A stretch of DNA of 64,000 nucleotides from Paenibacillus cymbidii (lineage in GTDB: Bacteria > Bacillota > Bacilli > Paenibacillales > NBRC-103111). The position numbers and the translations under genes are program-made. The DNA is taken from positions 54,183-118,182 of the forward strand of contig NZ_SHLX01000029.1 in assembly GCF_004764705.1 (NCBI RefSeq). The letters run 5' to 3'. Position 1 is the stretch's first letter; the number at the start of each line of letters is the position of its first letter. Below are positions 26,419-34,005 of the stretch, piece by piece. The notes beneath the pieces are model-generated. The model was given only the letters and a program-made list of their open reading frames with translations. It had not been told where the DNA came from and did not search any database.

Positions 26419-28193
26419 ATTGCTTCCTCCTCGAGGTACGGTAGTGTGAGCGTTACGCTCGTTCCATCGCCCCATTTACTTATGATATCCAGACCGTACA
26501 TTTCGCCGTATGTCAGTTCAATTCGGCGCCGCACCATACGAATGCCCAGATGCTCCTGGTCTACTGATTTCGCCTTGCCGAGCAAAGCGTGCATATTGTC
26601 TTCCACGATCCCGCAGCCGTTATCGCTAATGCTGAGGATCAATTTATCGTTCTCGCGCATGCCGCTGATCGTCAATTGCTTGTGCCCACGACGATGACGG
26701 AACGCATGCACGAATACGTTCTCGACGATCGGCTGCACAAGCAGACGAATGATCTGGCACTGGAACAACTCTTCCGGGACATCGATTGTGTATTGTAGGT
26801 CTTGATGGAATAGCTCCATTTGAATGTGTAAATAGTTCCTGACTTGCGCCAACTCTTCCTGAAGCGTCGTCGGCTGGCGCACCGTTTGCAGCGAATAACG
26901 CAATATGTCAGATAACGATTTGATGATGTCGGCTGTATCCTTCGCATTCTGATTTCGCAGCTTCCAATAAATTTCATTAAATATATTGTATAGAAAATGA
27001 GGGTTTAGCTGTGCTTGCAGCATCTTTAATTCCGCTTCTCTTTCTCGCACCTGTTTGACATAATCTTCGCGGATGAGCTCGTTGATGTGGTCGACCATCG
27101 CGTTAAAGCCTTCCCCCAGAAACGCCAACTCGTCCCCGGTAGCGACCCTCACCTTCGTCTCGAGGTGACCGGCCCGAATGCTGCGCATCGCCTGCACCAT
27201 CGTCTGCAGCGGCCTTGTAAGCTTCATGCTGACCATAATGATGACGAGAATGGTTAATGTGATGCTGGTCAAACCGGAAACGACGACAATGGTGAACAAC
27301 TGCTTGGTCTTGCTGCGCACTTGCTCCAGAGAGGTGCCGCTGATCAGCGTAAATCGCCCTGATTCCGATTGATGCTTCACGAATAAATAGATCCCGCCGT
27401 CAAATTTCGCTACATCCATATTTTTCTGATCTGTCAGCAGCGGGATGTCTTCTTGATGAACGCCAGCATGATTTGAGTACAACAGATGATTCCCCGGTGT
27501 AATCAAAAATGTCATTCCGGAATTTAATTCCATTTCACCCATAAATTTCTTAATAAAATCAATGCCTAAAGTAAAGATGAGGATGCCGTACGTTTCTTGA
27601 TTCAAGGTTTTCATCCAACGCGCCGCGACGATCGAATCCCGCATCGCCCCGGGGTCTACCGAGCTAGGCAGGGGCATGCGGAGCCATACCAGCATGCCAC
27701 TCGTCCCTTCCAACTGCTTTCTGATAAACGTGTACGAACTTGCGTCCAGTTGGAAAACGGATCCATTATTATCGAAATAGCGATTTTCGCCGTTCATGTT
27801 ATAGACAAACACCGAGCGGATATAAGGCGCGTCTACTCTGGCCTGGTTTATTCGGTCGTGAAAATTCATCAATTCCTTGAATTCCTCGATCGTCATACGA
27901 TCTTTGGTGGAACGATTGGAATTTTGGATCGAAGTGATCACATCTGGGTGAAACACGATCGTTTGCGATATTCGGGAAACCTCCTCCACCTTCATCACGA
28001 ACCGCTCAAGCATTTGTTCATTAGCTGCCGAGTATTGCTTGTACACTTCCTGTTCGTACAGATGAAGATTCAACTGGTATACGAACGCTCCCACGAGCAG
28101 AGACGCCAATGAAAGGACGAGCGCAAACGTAATCACCAACTTGGCGGTAAAGCTAATCCGTTTATGGCGAAACCACTTGAATGCATAGCCCAC
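26415..28193 (-). CDS. Sensor histidine kinase (YesM type)
   Basis: 592 residues. One N-terminal membrane span (LVITFALVLSLASLLVGAFVY), an extracytoplasmic sensor of about 250 residues, a second span (VVVSGLTSITLTILVIIMVS), HAMP, the His_kinase domain with phospho-acceptor in QLNPHFLYNIFN, and an ATPase with DNGCGI. The lytS/yesM class senses carbohydrate signals together with ABC importers. The start is GTG with AGGTGGGG upstream. It forms an operon with the response regulator. Confidence 0.93.
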   Translation of the reverse strand: MGYAFKWFRHKRISFTAKLVITFALVLSLASLLVGAFVYQLNLHLYEQEVYKQYSAANEQMLERFVMKVEEVSRISQTIVFHPDVITSIQNSNRSTKDRMTIEEFKELMNFHDRINQARVDAPYIRSVFVYNMNGENRYFDNNGSVFQLDASSYTFIRKQLEGTSGMLVWLRMPLPSSVDPGAMRDSIVAARWMKTLNQETYGILIFTLGIDFIKKFMGEMELNSGMTFLITPGNHLLYSNHAGVHQEDIPLLTDQKNMDVAKFDGGIYLFVKHQSESGRFTLISGTSLEQVRSKTKQLFTIVVVSGLTSITLTILVIIMVSMKLTRPLQTMVQAMRSIRAGHLETKVRVATGDELAFLGEGFNAMVDHINELIREDYVKQVREREAELKMLQAQLNPHFLYNIFNEIYWKLRNQNAKDTADIIKSLSDILRYSLQTVRQPTTLQEELAQVRNYLHIQMELFHQDLQYTIDVPEELFQCQIIRLLVQPIVENVFVHAFRHRRGHKQLTISGMRENDKLILSISDNGCGIVEDNMHALLGKAKSVDQEHLGIRMVRRRIELTYGEMYGLDIISKWGDGTSVTLTLPYLEEEAI

Positions 28194-28367
28194 GTTGACC
28201 CCACCTAACGCTAAGAGTTTTTAGCTATACTTCATGGCCACATTTTACCATGGCACCGTGTTGATTTCTATGGTCTCGATGGAACCTATTGTTACATACG
28301 ATGAACTGTTGAAAGCCACGAATTAGGCCTCCAAGCGGTCCGGGCAATTGCCCTCAACAAAACAAAA

Positions 28368-28452
28368 ACCTCCCATAGCCACGTATTTGCATCATACGCA
28401 AGCTTGGGAGGTATGGAATCCGCAACCCTGAATCGTCTTTTCTAGGGTTGTG
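28368..28452 (-). terminator. Terminator of erpA and a second hairpin (28194-28528 otherwise empty)
   Basis: ACCTCCCA (28368-28375) pairs with TGGGAGGT (28405-28412); on the minus strand the stem is followed by TTTTTGTTTTG, a good terminator for the erpA transcript. A second stem, CAACCCT (28423-28429) with AGGGTTG (28444-28450), precedes it. I see no gene in the remaining 335-base interval before the kinase start, where the YesM promoter must lie. Confidence 0.65.
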
Positions 28453-28528
28453 TAAATACAATCAAATGATTGCGGATTGATCCATTTTTGGCTTCAATCC
28501 GTAACCCACACCACATTTCAACTCAACC

Positions 28529-28906
28529 TTACACTTCCACCTTATCGTCGCACTTCTCGGCGTGGCCTTCTTCTTCCTTGTGCTTAAACGACTGGCCGCA
28601 GCCGCAGGAAGCGACGGCATTGGGATTGTGTATGGTAAACCCGCCCCCCATGCCGCTGTCTTGGTAGTCGATTTCGACGCCGTACAAATACTTCTTGCTC
28701 TCCGCGTCGACGACTACTTTAAGGCCGTGAAGCTCCATCACTTCGTCGGTATCGTTCTGGTCGTCGTCGAAGCCCATGCCGTACGAAAAGCCGCTGCAGC
28801 CGCCCGCCTTGACCCCAACCCGCAGGAACAAGTTCGGCGCTTCCTCTTCCGCCAGCATCGCCTTGATCTTGTCGACCGCCGTTTCGGAAATCGTAATCAC
28901 GTTCAT
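28529..28906 (-). CDS. erpA: A-type iron-sulfur carrier (ErpA/IscA family)
   Basis: 125 residues. It hands Fe-S clusters to apo-enzymes. The three conserved cysteines are at about 37 (AGGCSGF), 101 and 103 (SCGCG). The C-terminal 20 residues are a charged extension with several Lys, Glu and His (KHKEEEGHAEKCDD) beyond the usual family end. GGAGG precedes the start. Corresponds in position to B. subtilis YutM, near yutI, yutJ and yuzB. Confidence 0.93.
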   Translation of the reverse strand: MNVITISETAVDKIKAMLAEEEAPNLFLRVGVKAGGCSGFSYGMGFDDDQNDTDEVMELHGLKVVVDAESKKYLYGVEIDYQDSGMGGGFTIHNPNAVASCGCGQSFKHKEEEGHAEKCDDKVEV

Positions 28907-29051
28907 GCCTGTTTCCTCCCTCTATAGAAGCCGCAATTGGCAACTCAAGTTGATTCGTACCTCCAGTATACTAAGAAAGCCGCCATTGCTCAAGCGCAAT
29001 GGGCGGCAGCAAACGGTCGTATCGTTCGATTAGGAACAAGAGCCGGTCATC

Positions 29052-29258
29052 TCAGCCGATCCCCAGCATGTTCGCGTCTTCCAGCTCGACATTGCGCGCA
29101 CGGGAATAATATTCCAGCAGCAACCGGTCAAGCCACTGGCTGCATGCCATCACATCCGGATGCAAAAAACCGTGCCGTTCCCCCAGAGCTACCATTCTGC
29201 GCCTGACGGCTTCTATTTGCTCGTTCAAGTCGACAACCGCATGTAAAGCAGTATGCAC
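29052..29258 (-). CDS. Spo0E-like aspartyl-phosphate phosphatase
   Basis: About 68 residues. The two-helix Spo0E family pattern is clear: an N-terminal helix (NEQIEAVRRRMVALGERHGF) and the signature S-x-x-LD-x-L (CSQWLDRLLLEYY). Such proteins dephosphorylate Spo0A~P and hold back sporulation. The GTG at 29258 gives the best spacing from AAAGG; ATG 29264 is an alternative. It stands alone between erpA and mqnE. Confidence 0.8.
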   Translation of the reverse strand: MHTALHAVVDLNEQIEAVRRRMVALGERHGFLHPDVMACSQWLDRLLLEYYSRARNVELEDANMLGIG

Positions 29259-29393
29259 AGCCATCACCTTTGCCTATATTCTCACAAGAACTTAGTATAC
29301 CTGATTTTCTAGAAAATAGGAATGAGAGATTATGCGCATTTGGATAAAAAATCAGCAAATTCTGACACGTTTATGGCAAAACAAGTTCTCGTA

Positions 29394-29422
29394 TTGCCCC
29401 ATCCCGACAGGAAGATTATAAT
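29394..29422 (+). promoter_or_regulatory. Promoter of mqnE
   Basis: TTGCCC (29394-29399) and TATAAT (29417-29422) with a 17-base spacer. Transcription would begin near 29429, so an ATG there would have no leader. This supports the TTG at 29465 as the mqnE start. Confidence 0.55.
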
Positions 29423-29464
29423 AAAAAGATGTGCAAACGGCCGAATCTGGAAGGGGTGCGAAAC

Positions 29465-30571
29465 TTGAGCATTGGAGTATTGGCTTCAGACAAACGTATG
29501 GCGGAAATTAGCGACAAAGTGCAGGCAGGCATCAGGCTTTCGCCGGAAGACGGACTTTATTTGTATGAATCGGACGATTTGCTGACAATCGGCCAACTCG
29601 CCAACCTGGTCAATCTGCGGAAGAACGGGAAAAAGGTTTATTTTATCGAAAACATGAGCCTGTATTTCACCAATGTGTGCGAAGCGCATTGCGCCTTCTG
29701 CAATTTCCGCAAAAACCCCGGCGACGAAGGGGCGTACACGCTGAGCGGCGACGAGATGATCGCGTATGTGGAGCAGCACTATCATCCGGGCGTTCGCGAG
29801 TTTCATATTGTCGGCGGCCACAATCCGAACGTGCCGTTCTCGTATTATGTCGAATCGATCCGGGCGCTCAAGACGCGGTTTCCCGACGTCATCGTCAAAG
29901 CTTACACCGGTGCGGAGATCGAGTTTTTCTCGCGCTTGTCCGGGCTGAGCTTCAAGGAAGTGCTGGAGCAGTTGATCGCGGCGGGTCTCGACACGCTTAC
30001 CGGCGGCGGCGCGGAAATTTTGTCCGATCGCTACCGCGACAAGATGCATGTGGACAAGGCGTCGGTAGCACAATATTTGGAGGTGCACCGCACCGCCCAC
30101 AAGCTCGGGCTGCGCACGCATACGACCATGCTGTACGGATCGCCGGTCGAAACGCTCGAGGAACGGATCCACCATATGGTGCAGTTGCGCGAGCTGCAGG
30201 ACGAAACCGGCGGCTTCCAGGTGTTCATCCCGCTGGCGCTGCAGCCGATCAGCGCAACGGCCGGCATCAAGCGCCGCAATTCGGCGTTCGACGATCTGCG
30301 CACGATTGCGATCAGCCGGCTAATGCTCGACAATTTTCAACACATCAAGGCATACTTCATCAACATCGGCACGCAGTTGACCCAACTGGCGCTTACGTTC
30401 GGCGCTTCCGACGCGCACGGCACGATTCTGCGCGAGCGCATCAGCCACTCCGCCGGAGCCGTAACCCCGGCCGGTCTTACGCGGGACGAGCTGATCTGGC
30501 TGATTAAAGGAGCGGGCCGGATTCCTGTCGAGCGCGATACGTTCTACAACGAAATCCGCGTTTACGAATGA
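29465..30571 (+). CDS. mqnE: Aminofutalosine synthase (radical SAM, MqnE)
   Basis: Joins 3-[(1-carboxyvinyl)oxy]benzoate to a SAM-derived adenosyl radical in the futalosine route to menaquinone. 368 residues with the radical SAM C-x3-C-x2-C in VCEAHCAFCNF, SAM-binding GGHNP and the YTGAEIEF segment of MqnE/MqnC proteins. The start is TTG 29465, eight bases after GGAAGGGG; the upstream ATG 29429 coincides with the expected transcription start. Its presence implies menaquinone is made through futalosine and not through MenD/MenF. Confidence 0.9.
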   Translation: MSIGVLASDKRMAEISDKVQAGIRLSPEDGLYLYESDDLLTIGQLANLVNLRKNGKKVYFIENMSLYFTNVCEAHCAFCNFRKNPGDEGAYTLSGDEMIAYVEQHYHPGVREFHIVGGHNPNVPFSYYVESIRALKTRFPDVIVKAYTGAEIEFFSRLSGLSFKEVLEQLIAAGLDTLTGGGAEILSDRYRDKMHVDKASVAQYLEVHRTAHKLGLRTHTTMLYGSPVETLEERIHHMVQLRELQDETGGFQVFIPLALQPISATAGIKRRNSAFDDLRTIAISRLMLDNFQHIKAYFINIGTQLTQLALTFGASDAHGTILRERISHSAGAVTPAGLTRDELIWLIKGAGRIPVERDTFYNEIRVYE

Positions 30572-30597
30572 TTCGATTGCGAAAGGAATGGCTTGCC

Positions 30598-31665
30598 GTG
30601 TCAAACAAAATTGTCATATTGGGCGGAGGGTACGGCGGGCTTACCGTTGCGCACGAACTGTTGGAGAAAGAGCTGCCGCGGGGCACGGAGCTGATGCTGA
30701 TCGATCGGATGCCGTTTCAGGGACTGAAGACCGAATATTACGCGCTGGCTTCCGGCACGATTTCCGATATCGATATCCGGGTCGGCTATCCGGACGACGA
30801 GCGGCTGCGGGTCAAATACGGCGATGTCGCGGATGTGGAACTGGAGCGCAAGCTCATTCACTTCGCGGACGGAGAGCAGCTCGAATACGACAAGCTGATT
30901 ATCGCGCTCGGCTGCACCGACAAGTATCACAATATCCCGGGCGCGGAGCAATATTCGTGCAGCATTCAATCGTTTTCCTCCACGCGGCAGACGTACTACA
31001 AGGTCAGCGATGTCCGTCCGTACGGCCATGTGACGATCGTGGGCGGCGGTCTGAGCGGGGTGGAAATGGCGTCGGAGCTGCGCGAAAGCAGAGGCGATCT
31101 GAACATCTGCATCCTCGACCGCGGGCCGAGCATCCTGTCGGCGTTCCCCGAGAAGCTGCAGCGGTTCGTACGGGAATGGTTCGGCGAACACCATATCAAG
31201 ATGTTGTCCCATGTATCGGTTTCGCGGCTCGAGCCCGGCATCGTCTACAACCAGGAGGTGCCGATCCATTCCGACGCCACGATTTGGACGGCCGGCATCC
31301 AGCCAAGTCCTGTCGTGCAGCGGCTGAACGTGCCGAAAGATCCGCAAGGACGCGTACTGTTGAACGATTATTATCAAATTCCGGGCTATACGGAAGTGTT
31401 TGTCGTCGGCGATTGCGCCAGCCTGAAGTTTTCGCCGAGCGCGCAGGCAGCGCAGGCGCAAGGCAAACAAGTCGCGGATGTGCTGAAGGCGGAATGGCGC
31501 GGCGAAAAACCGCGGCTCGAATCGATCAAGCTGCGCGGCGTTCTCGGGTCGCTCGGGAAGAAGTCGGGCTTCGGCGTCATGGGCAAAAAGACGGTGCTGA
31601 TGGGCAAGGTGCCGCGCGCGCTGAAAAGCGGCGTGTTGTGGAAATCGAAGCGCCATTTCGGATAA
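30598..31665 (+). CDS. yutJ: NAD(P)/FAD oxidoreductase, Ndh-like (YutJ)
   Basis: 355 residues, the same length as B. subtilis YutJ. FAD motif ILGGGYGGLTVAHEL at the N-terminus, second Rossmann motif IVGGGLSGVEMASEL, and FVVGDCASLKFSPSAQAAQAQG near the end. This is a second type II NADH-dehydrogenase-like protein beside YumB; its electron acceptor is unknown. The GTG start at 30598 follows AAAGGA; the frame from 30568 would overlap mqnE. Placing it right after mqnE links it to quinone metabolism. Confidence 0.88.
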   Translation: MSNKIVILGGGYGGLTVAHELLEKELPRGTELMLIDRMPFQGLKTEYYALASGTISDIDIRVGYPDDERLRVKYGDVADVELERKLIHFADGEQLEYDKLIIALGCTDKYHNIPGAEQYSCSIQSFSSTRQTYYKVSDVRPYGHVTIVGGGLSGVEMASELRESRGDLNICILDRGPSILSAFPEKLQRFVREWFGEHHIKMLSHVSVSRLEPGIVYNQEVPIHSDATIWTAGIQPSPVVQRLNVPKDPQGRVLLNDYYQIPGYTEVFVVGDCASLKFSPSAQAAQAQGKQVADVLKAEWRGEKPRLESIKLRGVLGSLGKKSGFGVMGKKTVLMGKVPRALKSGVLWKSKRHFG

Positions 31666-31688
31666 GGATAAGGGCGTCGCTGGCGAAC

Positions 31689-31943
31689 TTACAGGTCGAA
31701 TAAATCGTCCATCGCTTCGATTTCGGCGATTTTCTGCCGGATCAGGCGCAGCAGCTCGCCTTGGGTTTCGGCCGCCACAATTTCGCCGTTCACGAACGCA
31801 AACGGAAACAGGAAACATTCGCCGCAGTTGCCGAGGCATCCGTATTCGATGACGTCGTAATCGGGGTTCGTTTCCAGTTCGTTTTTTACTTGCTCCGTCC
31901 CGTGATGCATGTTGTTCACACAAAATTCGACGATCGGTCTCAT
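31689..31943 (-). CDS. yuzB: YuzB family protein (DUF1450)
   Basis: 84 residues. The start RPIVEFCVNNMHHG and the cysteine cluster YGCLGNCGECFLFPFA followed by VNGEIVAAET match YuzB, a thioredoxin-fold ferredoxin-like protein of unknown role found next to yutJ. AAGGTGAG precedes the ATG at 31943. Convergent with yutJ, 24 bases between stops. Confidence 0.88.
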   Translation of the reverse strand: MRPIVEFCVNNMHHGTEQVKNELETNPDYDVIEYGCLGNCGECFLFPFAFVNGEIVAAETQGELLRLIRQKIAEIEAMDDLFDL

Positions 31944-32016
31944 GCGCTCACCTTGCAAATGATTTTATTTTCGCAGCATCTTGTAATATAATAAAGAAAG
32001 AAAGGAGATGACGCAA

Positions 32017-32262
32017 ATGAACGAACAAGCGCAAAGCACGATGTACGACGAAGTACTGGAAGTGCTTGACAAGCTTCGCCCGTTCCTGCAGCGTGACGGC
32101 GGCGACGTGGAACTCGTCGACGTGGAGGACGGCATCGTCAAGCTGAAGCTGATGGGTGCATGCGGCAGCTGCCCAAGCTCGACCATCACGCTGAAAGCCG
32201 GCATCGAACGCGCCCTTCTTGAGGAAGTTGAGGGCGTGCAGGAAGTCATGCAAGTATTTTAA
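32017..32262 (+). CDS. yutI: NifU-like Fe-S scaffold or carrier (YutI/Nfu)
   Basis: 81 residues, a stand-alone Nfu domain with LRPFLQRDGGDVELV and the cluster-binding C-x2-C in MGACGSCPSST (Cys 49 and 52). It transfers 4Fe-4S clusters. ATG 32017 is nine bases after AAAGGAG; the ATG at 32008 overlaps the ribosome site. TATAAT at 31987-31992 is the likely -10. A strong terminator follows, so it is monocistronic. Confidence 0.92.
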   Translation: MNEQAQSTMYDEVLEVLDKLRPFLQRDGGDVELVDVEDGIVKLKLMGACGSCPSSTITLKAGIERALLEEVEGVQEVMQVF

Positions 32263-32277
32263 TTCGCGTACTGCGTT

Positions 32278-32322
32278 AGAGAGCCTCGCCGGTGCCTTAT
32301 GGCCCGGTGAAGCTCTTTTTTT
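32278..32322 (+). terminator. Terminator after the Nfu gene
   Basis: GAGCCTCGCCGG pairs with CCGGTGAAGCTC, followed by seven T residues, 16 bases past the stop codon. Confidence 0.85.
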
Positions 32323-32351
32323 GCATACGGCAGGCAAGCCCGCCATCGGCA

Positions 32352-33041
32352 TTAACGCAAATAAGAGAATGTAGCGATCAACGCTCGGCTAACCATTTCA
32401 AATCCCAACTCCGCATTGCGCACATTGCCCGGAATGTTCTCGATTGGCGTGTGCCGGCTCCCCGTCTTCATCGCATGCTTCAGGTTGTCCCACACTTCCG
32501 CGTTCATCGCGTGCGTCTCCAGATTGCGTTCGCTGCGGAGCTTGTCGAGCGCGTCGCCGTACTGCTCCTTCAGTTCGTACAAGGAGGCGGCCAGCCGGGA
32601 GTGAAACTTGTGCCCCTGCATGCGGCGCAGCACGGTAAAGAACGAAAACCGCGACTTCATCTGCTCCGTTCGCAGCTCCAGCGCCTCGTTCAGGAAGAAG
32701 CCCAGTTTGTCGAGAATGGAAAAGACGCGCAGGAACGCGTTTTTGTAAAAATAGACGTAACGGTGGTAGGCGTCCCGTTCGCCTTCGTTCATCTGATGCT
32801 CGAACCGGCTGCGCACCATACCGCCAAAGCGCCGACAGCAATAGACGCTCTGCTCCAGCTCATCCAGCGAGTCGATGAAACTGTCGGCATAGATGGAAAG
32901 CTGGCCGGCCGAACCGGCATCCAGCTCTCCCCGTTTCTCTCTGCGCTTCAAGCGGACCGCATAGGCGCGGATCGTATCGAACGCCTCTTTGAGCCTGCCG
33001 TCGTCAATTCGTTTTGGTTCGCCGAACATCATGCGCAGCAT
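32352..33041 (-). CDS. All-helical HEPN-like protein (Cthe_2314 type)
   Basis: 229 residues, entirely helical by appearance. The C-terminal part carries RSERNLETHAMNAEVW, an R-x4-H-like motif of the kind seen in HEPN domains, and the overall pattern resembles the Cthe_2314 HEPN family as I remember it. HEPN proteins are often RNases or toxin-like, but R-N-L-E-T-H departs from the strict RNase motif. The start ATG follows AAGGGAGG and lies inside the end of the DMT gene (38-base overlap). No antitoxin is evident. Confidence 0.6.
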   Translation of the reverse strand: MLRMMFGEPKRIDDGRLKEAFDTIRAYAVRLKRREKRGELDAGSAGQLSIYADSFIDSLDELEQSVYCCRRFGGMVRSRFEHQMNEGERDAYHRYVYFYKNAFLRVFSILDKLGFFLNEALELRTEQMKSRFSFFTVLRRMQGHKFHSRLAASLYELKEQYGDALDKLRSERNLETHAMNAEVWDNLKHAMKTGSRHTPIENIPGNVRNAELGFEMVSRALIATFSYLR

Positions 33042-34005
33042 GATCTCTGCCTCCCTTCTTCTGCAGCCGGCCGGCGGAGCCGCCGCGAAGTTTATCCCAT
33101 TGCACGAGCAGCATGGCCGCCATAACCGCAAGACCGCCGATCCATTGCCAGGAGGAAATCGACTCCGTCAGGACGAGATAACCGGCAATGGCGGCGAAAA
33201 AAGGCTGCGTATAGCCGTAAAAGGACGATTTGAGCGCTCCCAGCCGGCCCAGACTCCAATTGTGCAGCGAAAAGCCGATCAACGTACCGACCAGCGTCGT
33301 ATACCCGAAGCTGAGCCAGCCGTCCGTCGTCATGGCGACCAGCGCGCCGCCGCCGGCTTTGACGAACACTGCCGGCAGCAGCACGGCGGCGCTTGCCGTC
33401 ATTTCCAGCGCGAACAGCAGCGGCAGCGGATATTTGCCGAGCAGCCGGCTCATGCCGAGCAAATAAACGGCGCCAAACACGCTGCGCAGCACGAGCAGCA
33501 GATCGCCGCGCATCGTCTCCGGGCCGAAATGAAGGCCGTGCCCGCCGGCAACGATGATAAAGGCGCCGGCGCAAGCGAGCGGCAGCCCGACGGCGAGCCG
33601 CCAGTTGAACGTAGCCGCACGCACCGCCAGCAAAAACAAAACGGTAAAGAGCGGCGACAGTCCTCTTCCCAGCACCGCCGCATTGGCCGTGCTCGTAAAT
33701 TGCAGCGCATAGGACAATAAAGATTCGACGCCGATCGCCGATAAAGCGCCCAATCCGAGAATAAGCAGCAAATCGCGCCAGGCGATGGAAATTCGCAGGG
33801 AACGACGGCGGTAGTATGCATAAGTATACACCCAAACGATCGGGACAATGCAAAGAAAGCGGAGCCCGTTGAACAGAAACGGGTCCCACTCCCTGCCGCC
33901 GACTTTCATCGAAGCCATATTGGCGCCCCAAATCAGGAAAACGAGCAAAAAGGCGGCATGCGCTATCGCCTGTTGCGACGAACGGACGGCGGACGGAGCG
34001 CTCAT
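33004..34005 (-). CDS. EamA/DMT-family transporter
   Basis: 333 residues with ten hydrophobic segments arranged as two EamA repeats, as in RhaT/YdcZ-like metabolite exporters. The last 30 residues are a basic cytoplasmic tail (LQKKGGRDHAAHDVRRTKTN). The start overlaps the UbiD stop (ATGA), so the two are co-translated. The substrate cannot be predicted. Confidence 0.87.
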   Translation of the reverse strand: MSAPSAVRSSQQAIAHAAFLLVFLIWGANMASMKVGGREWDPFLFNGLRFLCIVPIVWVYTYAYYRRRSLRISIAWRDLLLILGLGALSAIGVESLLSYALQFTSTANAAVLGRGLSPLFTVLFLLAVRAATFNWRLAVGLPLACAGAFIIVAGGHGLHFGPETMRGDLLLVLRSVFGAVYLLGMSRLLGKYPLPLLFALEMTASAAVLLPAVFVKAGGGALVAMTTDGWLSFGYTTLVGTLIGFSLHNWSLGRLGALKSSFYGYTQPFFAAIAGYLVLTESISSWQWIGGLAVMAAMLLVQWDKLRGGSAGRLQKKGGRDHAAHDVRRTKTN

